Origin: CAZCBJ01 sp964496705
GTDB lineage: Bacteria > Chloroflexota > Anaerolineae > Anaerolineales > Anaerolineaceae
Assembly: GCA_964496705.1 (NCBI GenBank)
Contig: CAZCBJ010000009.1
Coordinates: 1-43,960, forward strand
Reading direction: 5' to 3'
DNA length: 43,960 nt
The position numbers were made by a program, and so were the translations under genes. The notes below the pieces were generated by a model, which saw only the letters and a program-made list of their open reading frames with translations, was not told the DNA's origin and did not search any database. Position 1 is the stretch's first letter. Every line of letters begins with the position of its first letter. Positions 34,926-43,362 of the stretch are shown here, piece by piece.

Positions 34926-37024
34926 ACACAACGCTGAACCCGGACGCCATCGCCAACCTGCGCGATATCGGCATCTTTGCCCATATCGACGCCGGCAAGA
35001 CCACCACCTCGGAGGCGGTGCTGTATTTCACCGGACGCATCCACCGCATCGGCAGCGTGGACGAGGGTAACACCCAGTTGGACTGGATGGAACAGGAGCG
35101 CGCCCGCGGCATTACCATCACCGCTGCGGCCACCTCCTGCGTCTGGCAAGGCTGCCGCATTAACCTGATCGACACCCCCGGACACATTGACTTCACCGTC
35201 GAGGTGATGCGCTCAATGCGCGTGATTGACGGCGCGGTGGTTGTGCTATGCGGGGTGGGCGGGGTGGAGACGCAGACCGAAACGGTCTGGCGGCATGCCG
35301 ACCGCCAGAATCTGCCGCGCCTGATATTCATCAATAAACTCGACCGCGAGTACGCCGATTTTGTCGCCGCGCTGGAGTCGGTGCACCACAAACTGACCCA
35401 CCGCACCACCGTGCTGCAGCTGCCCATCGGCAGCGGCAGCGCGCTGCGCGGGGTGGTGGACCTGTTGGATGAACAGGCCTTGATCTGGGAAGAAGGCGTT
35501 GAGGAGCCCCGGCGCCAGCCCATCCCCGGCGAGCTGACAGCCAAAGCCGCCCGCATGCGCAGTCAGTTGGTGGATCAAATCTGCGAATCAGACGAAGCCT
35601 TGATGACCGCGCATCTGGAAGGCCGCGACCTGCCAGCGGCAAGCTTGCGCAGCGCTCTGCGCCGGGCGGTGATCAACGGCGCGCTGACGCCGGTGCTGTG
35701 CGGTTCGGCGCGCCAGCGCATCGGCATCCAGCCACTGCTGGACGCGGTGGTGGACTACTTGCCCGCGCCCTGCGATACCCCGCCGACACTGGGCATTCTG
35801 CCCGGCAGCGAGGAAATCGTCCAGCGCAGCGCCGCAGAGGATCAACCCTTCAGCGCCTCAGCCTTTAAAATCGTCAGCGACCCGCACGTCGGCCATCTTA
35901 CCTGGGTGCGCATTTTTTCTGGAAAGCTGCACAGCGGCCAGGCGCTGCTCAACCCGCGCACGAACGATGAGGAGCGCATCAGCCGCATCTACCAGATCCA
36001 CGCCAACCGCCGCCAGAACCTGGAGCAAGCCCGCGCGGGCGACGTGGTGGCGCTGGTGGGTCTCAAATCGGCGGTCACCGGCGACACGCTGTGCGACCCG
36101 GCCCACCCGCTGCAATTTGAGCGCTTCACCTTCCCCGAGCCCGTCATCGCGGTGGCGCTGTCTCCGTCCACCGACCAGGAGCGCGACCGCCTGCAGCAGT
36201 GCGTGGGCCACCTGTGCGCAGAGGACCCCACCCTGCGCCTCAGCTTCGACCCTGAAACGGGCGAACAGGTGCTTTCGGGAATGGGTGAGCTGCACCTGGA
36301 AATCGCCGTGGACCGCCTGCGCAGCGAATACGGCATCCTCGCCCGTCCCAGCCCGCTGCAAATCGCATACCGCGAGACCATCCGGTCTCGCGCCGAAGCC
36401 ACCGGCAGCTACCGCCGCCAGACCGGCGGGCACGGCCACTTTGCGGTGGTGCGCCTGCGGGTGGAACCGCTGAACAGCGGCGCAGGTATCCAGTTCGCCA
36501 GCACAGCCCCGCCGACCGAAGTGCCGGAACAATTCGTGCGCGCCGCCGAGGGCGGCCTGCGCGAGGCATTGGACAAGGGCGTGATCGCCGGTTATGCGCT
36601 GACCGACATCCAGGTCACGCTGTTGGGCGGCAAATTCCACGAGATTGATTCAAATTCGTTGGACTTCCGCATTGCCGGTTCGATGGCCGTGCGCCAGGCC
36701 GTGCAGCAGGCCAACCCCGCCCTGCTTGAGCCGATCATGCGCGCCAATATCAATGTTTATGATGAATATCTCGGCACGGTGCTGGGCGATTTCGCCCGGC
36801 GGCGCGGTGCCGTTCATTCCCTGGCCGTGCACGGCAAACGCCGCGATGTGGAAGGGGAGGTGCCGTTGGCCGAGGTGCGCGGGTACGCCACCGACCTGCG
36901 CGACATGACCGAAGGGCGCGGCAGCTTCACCCTGGAGCTGCTGCGCTACGACATCGTCCCCGACCGCCTGGCCGAGTCCATCATCGCCCAGCGCGAGCGG
37001 GAAGGCAAACTACAACGCAGGTAG
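34922..37024 (+). CDS. Elongation factor G paralogue
   Basis: A 700-residue translational GTPase with all EF-G domains. GTPase motifs: G1 AHIDAGKTTT, switch 1 RGITITAA, G3 DTPGHIDF, G4 NKLD. Domain IV begins with YRRQTGGHGHFAVVRLRVEPL, and domain V includes GYATDLRDMTEGRGSFTLELL. It lacks the neighbours of the classical str operon (rpsL, rpsG, tuf), so it is probably a second EF-G; such paralogues act in recycling, stress or drug tolerance. It is closer to EF-G than to TetM-type protection proteins, judging from the switch regions and the domain IV loop. The ATG at 34922 overlaps the GNAT stop. Confidence 0.88.
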   Translation: MNTTLNPDAIANLRDIGIFAHIDAGKTTTSEAVLYFTGRIHRIGSVDEGNTQLDWMEQERARGITITAAATSCVWQGCRINLIDTPGHIDFTVEVMRSMRVIDGAVVVLCGVGGVETQTETVWRHADRQNLPRLIFINKLDREYADFVAALESVHHKLTHRTTVLQLPIGSGSALRGVVDLLDEQALIWEEGVEEPRRQPIPGELTAKAARMRSQLVDQICESDEALMTAHLEGRDLPAASLRSALRRAVINGALTPVLCGSARQRIGIQPLLDAVVDYLPAPCDTPPTLGILPGSEEIVQRSAAEDQPFSASAFKIVSDPHVGHLTWVRIFSGKLHSGQALLNPRTNDEERISRIYQIHANRRQNLEQARAGDVVALVGLKSAVTGDTLCDPAHPLQFERFTFPEPVIAVALSPSTDQERDRLQQCVGHLCAEDPTLRLSFDPETGEQVLSGMGELHLEIAVDRLRSEYGILARPSPLQIAYRETIRSRAEATGSYRRQTGGHGHFAVVRLRVEPLNSGAGIQFASTAPPTEVPEQFVRAAEGGLREALDKGVIAGYALTDIQVTLLGGKFHEIDSNSLDFRIAGSMAVRQAVQQANPALLEPIMRANINVYDEYLGTVLGDFARRRGAVHSLAVHGKRRDVEGEVPLAEVRGYATDLRDMTEGRGSFTLELLRYDIVPDRLAESIIAQREREGKLQRR

Positions 37025-37035
37025 ACAACACAGCC

Positions 37036-38781
37036 ATGCATTTACCCCTTCGCCAATACTGGGAGCTGCTCTCCCGCCACATCCGCCCGCAGGCCGGGCG
37101 CTTCAGCCTGTTGGTGCTGTTGATTTTGACCAGCATCAGCTTACAGGTCATCAACCCGCAGATCATGCGCGGTTTCATCGACGCGGCGCTGGCCGGCGAA
37201 GCGGTCAGCGTGCTGCTGCGCAGCGCGGTCGCCTTCATCGCCATCGCGCTGCTGCAGCAGGGCGTCTCGGTCGGCGTCACCTATCTGGGTGAAAGCGTGG
37301 CTTGGACCGCGACCAATGCGCTGCGCGCCGAGCTGGCTGCCCACTGCCTCAACCTGGATATGGGCTTTCACAACGACCACACCCCCGGCGAGCTGATCTC
37401 GCGCATTGACGGCGACGTGGCCGAGCTTTCGCGTTTTTTCTCACAGTTCGTCATCATCCTGGGCAGCAACTTGCTGCTGATGGTGGGTGTGCTGGCGGCG
37501 CTGTGGCGCGAAGATTTGCGCGCCGGGCTGGCTTTCAGCTTGTTCGCCGCGCTGGCGCTGTACGTGCTCAACCGCGTGCGCGACCTGGCCATGCCGCACC
37601 AGAAAGCGCGCAAGCAGGCGGAGGCTGAGCTATACGGCTTTCTGGAAGAGCAACTGGCCGGCACCGAGGACGTGCGTTCCAGCGGCGCAGTGGGCTTTAG
37701 CATCCGCGAGTTGTTCCGCTTTCAGACCGCCATCCTGCGCCATGACCGGCGGGCAAACTTAAAAAGCTGGCAGACCGAAACCGCCATCGCCACCCTGCTG
37801 GTGCTGGGCACCCTGCTGGCCATGCTCAGCGGCTACTTCCTGTATGTCGCCGGCGCAATCACCGTCGGGACGGTGTATCTGTTCATCCACTATATGAACC
37901 TGCTCGAGGGTCCAGTGTGGATCCTGACCCAGGAGGTGCGCAGCTTCCAATCCATCGGCGCCTGTGTGGAACGCCTGGCGGAGCTGCGCAAGATATTACC
38001 CCGGATTAACGACGGCCCCGGCGCAGACATCCCCAGCGGGGCGCTGCGCGTCAGCTTCGAACAGGTCTCTTTCGCCTATGCCCCGGATGATCCGGTGCTG
38101 CGCGATTTGACCTTCCAGCTTGAGCCCGGAAAGATCGTTGGGCTGTTGGGGCGCACCGGCAGCGGCAAGACCACCCTGGCGCGGCTGGTCTTTCGCCTGT
38201 ACGATCCCGTGCGCGGGCTCATCCGCCTGGACGGCGTCGACATCCGCGAAGCGACGCTGCGCGAGCTTCGCGGGCGGGTGGCGCTGGTCACCCAGGATGT
38301 GCAATTGTTCGAGGCCAGCGTGCGCGATAATCTGACCTTCTTCAACCGCAGCTTTGCGGATGACAGGCTGCTGGCCATCATCGCTGACCTGGGGCTGCAG
38401 GACTGGCTCGATTCGCTGCCGGAAGGGCTGGACACGCGCCTGGAAAGCGGCGGTCACAGCCTCTCCGCAGGCGAAGCGCAATTGCTGGCGCTGACCCGCG
38501 TCTTCCTGCGCGATCCGGGGCTGGTCATTCTCGACGAAGCCTCCTCAAGGCTGGATCCCGCCACCGAGCAGCGCGTTGAGCGCGTGATGGACCGCCTGCT
38601 GCACGGGCGCACCGCGATCATCATCGCCCACCGCCTGGGAACCGTGCAGCGCGCGGATGAGATCATGATCCTGGAGGAAGGGCGCGTCTGCGAGGCAGGC
38701 GACCGCCGCCAATTGGCCAGCGATCCCGCCTCGCGTTTTTACCATCTACTGCAAACCGGGCTGGAGGAGGTGCTGGCATGA
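37036..38781 (+). CDS. ABC exporter half-transporter 1 (catalytic-site partner)
   Basis: A 581-residue protein with six membrane helices (about 20-310) fused to an ATP-binding domain (about 340-581). Walker A is GRTGSGKTT, the signature is degenerate (LSAGE instead of LSGGQ), Walker B is LVILDEASSRLD with the catalytic Glu, and the H-loop is IIIAHRLGT. It overlaps the next gene by 4 bases, and the two form a heterodimer in the LmrCD/BmrCD manner. The motif pattern is complementary to that of the partner. It follows the EF-G gene by 11 bp in the same direction, so a role in drug export is likely; the substrate is unknown. Confidence 0.9.
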   Translation: MHLPLRQYWELLSRHIRPQAGRFSLLVLLILTSISLQVINPQIMRGFIDAALAGEAVSVLLRSAVAFIAIALLQQGVSVGVTYLGESVAWTATNALRAELAAHCLNLDMGFHNDHTPGELISRIDGDVAELSRFFSQFVIILGSNLLLMVGVLAALWREDLRAGLAFSLFAALALYVLNRVRDLAMPHQKARKQAEAELYGFLEEQLAGTEDVRSSGAVGFSIRELFRFQTAILRHDRRANLKSWQTETAIATLLVLGTLLAMLSGYFLYVAGAITVGTVYLFIHYMNLLEGPVWILTQEVRSFQSIGACVERLAELRKILPRINDGPGADIPSGALRVSFEQVSFAYAPDDPVLRDLTFQLEPGKIVGLLGRTGSGKTTLARLVFRLYDPVRGLIRLDGVDIREATLRELRGRVALVTQDVQLFEASVRDNLTFFNRSFADDRLLAIIADLGLQDWLDSLPEGLDTRLESGGHSLSAGEAQLLALTRVFLRDPGLVILDEASSRLDPATEQRVERVMDRLLHGRTAIIIAHRLGTVQRADEIMILEEGRVCEAGDRRQLASDPASRFYHLLQTGLEEVLA

Positions 38782-40592
38782 GCGCTGCAGACACGCCCAG
38801 TCAGGAAAACCAAACCTACACGCGCATCCCAGCCTGGAAGGTGATCGTCAGCATGGCGCGCTTCCGCTTCTGGCTGTGGCTGATCGATTTTCTCTCCGCG
38901 CTGCTTTTCCGCATCACCCTCCAGGTGGTGCCAGCGCTGATCCTGCGCGAATTTTTCAACCTGGTGACGGGCAGCGCCCAGGCCGGCCTGACCATTTGGA
39001 CGATTGCCGCCTTCACCATCGTCACCTTCCTGGTGCGCACCCTGGGCGCCTACGGCTTTTTCTATGCGGATGTGCCCCTCTTCGCCCACATCAGCACGCT
39101 GCTGCGCAAGAATCTGCTGACCCACATCCTGCGCCGGCCGGGGGCATCCGCGCTGCCCGATTCGCCCGGCGAAGCGATCAGCCGCTTCCGCGACGATGTG
39201 TTCGAAATCCCGCTCTTCAGCCTGTTCTTCAATGATCTGTTCCTCGGATTTCTGATCATCATTTTCTCGATCAGCGTGATGCTGACCATCAACATCCCCA
39301 TCACCCTCTTGAGCCTGATCCCGATGGCGCTGGTGGGGATCATCGCCAACCTGGCATCCAGCCGCTTCGAGGTGTACCGCCGCGCCAGCCGCCAGGCGGC
39401 CGGGAAGGTGACCGGCTTCATCGGCGAGTTGTTCGGCGCAACCCAGGCGGTCAAGGTGGCCAGCGCAGAGCAGGACATGCTGGCTTACTTCGACCAGATC
39501 AACAGCGAGCGCAAGCGGTTGGCGCTGCGCGAACGGTTGTTTGACTCGGTGCTGGAATCCATCTGGCGCAACACCTCCACGCTCGGCACCGGGGTGATTC
39601 TGGCACTGGCCGGACAGGCGATGCGCGCCGGTTCGTTCACCGTGGGCGATTTCTCGTTGTTCGTGTACTTCCTATCCACCATGGGCGACCTGACCACCTA
39701 CGGCGGGATGGTGGTGGCGCGCTACAAGCAGCTCAAGGTGTCGGTGGAGCGCATGTACCGCCTGATGGAGGGCGCGCCAGACGGCGCATTGACACAGCAC
39801 AGTCCGGTGCATCTGGACGGACGCCTGCCGCAGGTCATTTATCCAGCGCACAAACCCGAGGATCGCCTGGAAACGCTCAGCGCCCGCGGGCTGACCTATA
39901 CCTTCCCCGGCAGCGAAAACGGCATCCGCGGTGTAAACCTCACCATTCGGCGCGGAACGCTGACCGTGGTGACCGGGCGGGTGGGCAGCGGCAAGACCAC
40001 CCTGCTGCGCGCGCTGCTGGGTCTGCTGCCCCGCCAGAGCGGTGAGATCGACTGGAACGGCAGGAAGGTCAAAGACGCCGGTGAATATTTTATCCCGCCG
40101 CGCTGCGCTTACACCGCCCAGGTGCCGCGCCTGTTCAGCAACACGCTGCGCAACAACATCCTATTGGGCATGAACCTCAAAGATGATGAGGTGCTGGCCG
40201 CCGCCCGCCTGGCGGTGATGGACGAGGACCTGGAAGAGCTGGAAAACGGCCTGGACACGATGGTCGGCGCGCGCGGGGTGAAACTCTCCGGCGGTCAGGT
40301 GCAGCGCTCAGCCGCGGCGCGCATGTTCGTCCGCCAGCCTGAGCTGCTGGTCTTCGACGACCTGTCCAGCGCATTGGACGTGGAAACCGAGCGCAAGCTG
40401 TGGGAGCGCCTCTTCGAGCGCGAAGGCGCCACCTGCCTGGTAGTCTCGCACCGCCGCCCGGTGCTGCGCCGCGCCGACCACATCATTGTGTTGAAGGATG
40501 GGCGCGTGGAGGCTGAAGGACGGCTGGACGAGCTCCTCGAAACCTGCGAGGAGATGCGCCAACTGTGGCATTTGGAGCCCAACGGGCATTGA
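38778..40592 (+). CDS. ABC exporter half-transporter 2 (degenerate-site partner)
   Basis: A 604-residue half-transporter with a membrane domain (about 20-330) and an ATP-binding domain (about 370-604). Walker A is GRVGSGKTT and the signature is canonical (LSGGQVQ), but Walker B reads LLVFDDLSSALD, with Asp in place of the catalytic Glu; the H-loop is LVVSHRRPV. So its own ATP site is degenerate while its signature completes the good site of the partner. GGAGG lies 9 bases before the ATG, and the start overlaps the previous stop (ATGA). The pair most likely works as one multidrug-type exporter. Confidence 0.9.
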   Translation: MSAADTPSQENQTYTRIPAWKVIVSMARFRFWLWLIDFLSALLFRITLQVVPALILREFFNLVTGSAQAGLTIWTIAAFTIVTFLVRTLGAYGFFYADVPLFAHISTLLRKNLLTHILRRPGASALPDSPGEAISRFRDDVFEIPLFSLFFNDLFLGFLIIIFSISVMLTINIPITLLSLIPMALVGIIANLASSRFEVYRRASRQAAGKVTGFIGELFGATQAVKVASAEQDMLAYFDQINSERKRLALRERLFDSVLESIWRNTSTLGTGVILALAGQAMRAGSFTVGDFSLFVYFLSTMGDLTTYGGMVVARYKQLKVSVERMYRLMEGAPDGALTQHSPVHLDGRLPQVIYPAHKPEDRLETLSARGLTYTFPGSENGIRGVNLTIRRGTLTVVTGRVGSGKTTLLRALLGLLPRQSGEIDWNGRKVKDAGEYFIPPRCAYTAQVPRLFSNTLRNNILLGMNLKDDEVLAAARLAVMDEDLEELENGLDTMVGARGVKLSGGQVQRSAAARMFVRQPELLVFDDLSSALDVETERKLWERLFEREGATCLVVSHRRPVLRRADHIIVLKDGRVEAEGRLDELLETCEEMRQLWHLEPNGH

Positions 40593-40624
40593 GCCAGGAT
40601 TCCCGTCCCCGGCTTGCGGTGTAT

Positions 40625-40633
40625 TGATATAAT
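40625..40633 (+). promoter_or_regulatory. Extended -10 promoter before the PEP-synthase/rifampicin-phosphotransferase-like gene
   Basis: TGATATAAT fits an extended -10 (TG-n-TATAAT) and needs no strong -35, which is indeed absent. Transcription would start near 40640, and GGAG (40645-40648) precedes the GTG by 8 bases. The gene could thus be expressed apart from the exporter genes. Confidence 0.6.
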
Positions 40634-40656
40634 GGAGGCTGCACCGGAGCCAGGCA

Positions 40657-43347
40657 GTGAATACCATCCTCCCCCTTTCCCGGCTTAAACTATCCGACCT
40701 GCCCATCGCCGGCGGGAAAGCCGCCAATCTGGGTGAGCTGATCCGCGCCGGTTTCAAAGTGCCAAACGGCTTTTGCATCACCACCGCTGCCTACCGCGCC
40801 TTTGTGGACGCAAACGGGCTGGCGGCTGACATCCTGAGCCTGAGCGAGTCCATCGACGCAGCCGATCTTAACGCGCTGGAGGAGACTTCGGCGCAGATTT
40901 GCGCCCGTTTCATCCACGGTCAAATCCCCGCCGCGCTGCGCGAGGAAATCCTGCAGGCTTACACCGCGCTCAACCCGTACCGCCGCGCCGTGCCGGTGGC
41001 GGTGCGCTCCTCGGCCACCGTCGAGGATCTGCCCGGGCTGTCCTTTGCCGGACAGCAGGACACCTACCTGAACGTGCTGGGGCAGGAAGAGCTGCTGCAG
41101 GCGGTCAAAGCCTGCTGGGGCAGCCTGTGGACGGCGCGCGCGCTGGGCTACCGCGCCCGCAATTCGGTTTCCAATCGCGACCTGGCCCTGGCGGTGGTGG
41201 TGCAGGATATGATCGCCAGTCAACTGTCCGGCGTGATGTTCACCGCCAACCCCCTCACCGGACGCCGCCTGGAAACGGTGATCAACGCGGTGCTGGGACT
41301 GGGCGAGGGGCTGGTCTCAGGGCAGGTGGAACCCGACCAATACATCGTCGAGCTGCCCGGGAAACGCATCCTATCCAAACGACTGGGCGATAAAGCCTTT
41401 TCGGTGCGCCTCCAATCATCAGGCGGGACGTTCAGGCAGCCCGAGGATGCGCGCGGACGGCAGGCGCTCAGCGATGGGCAGATTGCTGAACTGGCTGAGA
41501 TCAGCCGGCAGGTGACCGCCCACTTCAAAATTCCGCAAGATATCGAGTGGGCCTGGGCCGACGGCCATTTCCATCTGCTGCAATCGCGGCCAATCACCAC
41601 CCTGTTCCCGCTGCCGGATGGGGTTTACCCCCAGAATCAGTTGATGGTGTTGTTTTCTTTTGGTGCGGTGCAGGGCATGCTGGATCCCATCACCCCTTTA
41701 GGTCGGGATGTGATGCGGCGCCTGGCGGTGACCATCGGGCGCCAGTTCGGGTTAAACGTCACCCCGGACACCCAGCCCACCTTCTTGGTTGCGGCGGAGC
41801 GGCTGTTCGTCAACCTGAGCGGGTTGGCGCATCATCCGGTCTGGCGCAAAGTCCTGCGCCGGGTGCTGCCCGCCATCGAGCCGGTGACCGCGGTCATCCT
41901 GCAAAGTGTGTTGGATGACCCACGCCTGGATGGAGATAAACAGCACCGCCGCCTGCGCATCAACCTGCGCCTGCTGCGCGTGTTCCTTCCACTTGGGTTC
42001 AACGTTTTACGCAACCTGCTCTTTCCCGGTTATGCGCGCAGACTGCTCAAGCGCAGCATCGATGCCACCCTTGAGCGCATCCATCAACGCATGCAGTCGA
42101 GCGCCAGCCTGGCAGAGCGCGTACGGGCGGTCAAAGAAATTTTGTATCAATTCCCGCTGCAGATGCTGGGCGTGATGGTTCCGGCGGTGGCGGCTGGGCA
42201 GGCTGCCTTCCAACCGCTGGTTGCCATGGCCGAAGGCGTTGCAGACGGCCCCAGACTGGCCTTCGAGATCACCCGCGGATTGCCGCATAACGTGACGACC
42301 GAGATGGACCTGGCGCTATGGGAAACAGCCAGGGTCATTGTCTCCGACCCGCAGTCTGCTGACCTGTTTTCCTGTCAGACGCCGGGAGAACTGGCCCGCC
42401 AATATCAGGCCGGCAGGCTGCCTCCCGCTGCGCAGCAGGCCGTCAGCCAGTTCCTGCAGCGCTACGGCGCGCGCGGTGTGGGTGAGATTGACCTCGGTCG
42501 TTCCCGTTGGAGGGACGATCCCGCGCCCCTGCTCGGCCTGCTGGCGGATTATCTCAGCATCCCGCCGGAACGCTCCCCGGCAGCGCTGTTTGAACAGGGA
42601 GCCCGGCAAGCCGACCAGGCGAAAGCTCAGTTGATCGAAGCGCTGCGCCGCACGCCGGGCGGTTGGTACAAGGCTGCCTTCGCCCGTTGGGCCGCGCCGC
42701 GCGTGCGCGAGCTGACCGGGCTGCGCGAAAGCCCCAAGTTCATGGCTGTGCGCATCTTTGGCATCCTGCGCCAGGCATTGGACGAAAGTGAGGAAGGACT
42801 GATCCGCGAAGGCATCCTGGAAAAATCCGGCGACCTGTACTTCCTCAACTTCGCGGAAATGACCGCTCTTGCCGAAGGAGAGCAGCGCGACTGGCGCAGC
42901 CTGATTGCACTGCGCCGGCAGTTGTATGAGCAGGAAAAGCAGCGCAAGCGTGTTCCGCGCCTGCTGCTCAGCGACGGCACGGTGTATTACGATGCGCCCG
43001 CCGCGCAGAACGAAGATGAAAACCAGGTCATCCGCGGCAGTCCGGTCTCACCGGGTATAGCCGAAGGCCGCGTGCGCGTGGTATTGGATCCCCGTCATGC
43101 CGGTCTGCAGCCGGGTGAGATCCTGGTCTGCCCGGCCACAGATCCCGGCTGGACGCCGCTGTTCCTGCTGGCCGGTGGGCTGGTGATGGAAGTGGGCGGG
43201 ATGATGTCCCACGGCTCGGTGGTGGCGCGCGAGTACGGCATTCCGGCGGTGGTGGGGGTGGCGGATGCCACCCGGCGGCTGGTCAGCGGACAGCGCGTGA
43301 GTCTGGACGGCACGCGCGGAGAAATCCGCCTTTTGGAGGAGGAATAA
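40657..43347 (+). CDS. Rifampicin phosphotransferase-like / PEP-utilising enzyme
   Basis: An 896-residue three-part enzyme. The ATP-grasp domain (about 1-320) has GGKAANLGEL, PVAVRSSATVEDLPGLSFAGQQ and DIEWAWADGHFHLLQSRPI. A central helical domain (about 330-770) would bind the substrate. The swivelling phospho-His domain (about 790-896) has GGMMSHGSVVAREYGIPAVVGV with catalytic His852. Length and order match rifampicin phosphotransferase (RPH, about 865 residues), which inactivates rifamycins; PEP synthase is similar, but the typical C-terminal PEP-binding barrel is missing. The central domain differs enough that another substrate is possible. It lies downstream of the exporter genes with its own promoter. 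The GTG start has GGAG at 8 bases. Confidence 0.85.
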   Translation: MNTILPLSRLKLSDLPIAGGKAANLGELIRAGFKVPNGFCITTAAYRAFVDANGLAADILSLSESIDAADLNALEETSAQICARFIHGQIPAALREEILQAYTALNPYRRAVPVAVRSSATVEDLPGLSFAGQQDTYLNVLGQEELLQAVKACWGSLWTARALGYRARNSVSNRDLALAVVVQDMIASQLSGVMFTANPLTGRRLETVINAVLGLGEGLVSGQVEPDQYIVELPGKRILSKRLGDKAFSVRLQSSGGTFRQPEDARGRQALSDGQIAELAEISRQVTAHFKIPQDIEWAWADGHFHLLQSRPITTLFPLPDGVYPQNQLMVLFSFGAVQGMLDPITPLGRDVMRRLAVTIGRQFGLNVTPDTQPTFLVAAERLFVNLSGLAHHPVWRKVLRRVLPAIEPVTAVILQSVLDDPRLDGDKQHRRLRINLRLLRVFLPLGFNVLRNLLFPGYARRLLKRSIDATLERIHQRMQSSASLAERVRAVKEILYQFPLQMLGVMVPAVAAGQAAFQPLVAMAEGVADGPRLAFEITRGLPHNVTTEMDLALWETARVIVSDPQSADLFSCQTPGELARQYQAGRLPPAAQQAVSQFLQRYGARGVGEIDLGRSRWRDDPAPLLGLLADYLSIPPERSPAALFEQGARQADQAKAQLIEALRRTPGGWYKAAFARWAAPRVRELTGLRESPKFMAVRIFGILRQALDESEEGLIREGILEKSGDLYFLNFAEMTALAEGEQRDWRSLIALRRQLYEQEKQRKRVPRLLLSDGTVYYDAPAAQNEDENQVIRGSPVSPGIAEGRVRVVLDPRHAGLQPGEILVCPATDPGWTPLFLLAGGLVMEVGGMMSHGSVVAREYGIPAVVGVADATRRLVSGQRVSLDGTRGEIRLLEEE

Positions 43348-43355
43348 CTCCTCCA
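43334..43355. other. Hairpin between convergent genes
   Basis: TGGAGGAG (43334-43341) and CTCCTCCA (43348-43355) form a perfect 8-bp stem around GAATAA, overlapping the stop of the RPH-like gene. No T-run follows on either strand, so it is at most a weak terminator. Confidence 0.4.
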
Positions 43356-43362
43356 GAAAGAT

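Noticed and set aside
34922..37024. TetM-type ribosomal protection protein
   Set aside because: Switch regions and domain IV-V motifs follow EF-G more closely than TetM/TetO, although the genomic context would suit a protection protein.
40605..40625. A full rifamycin-associated element upstream of the RPH-like gene
   Set aside because: Only the left half resembles the published palindrome; the right half does not match, so I do not annotate it as such an element.
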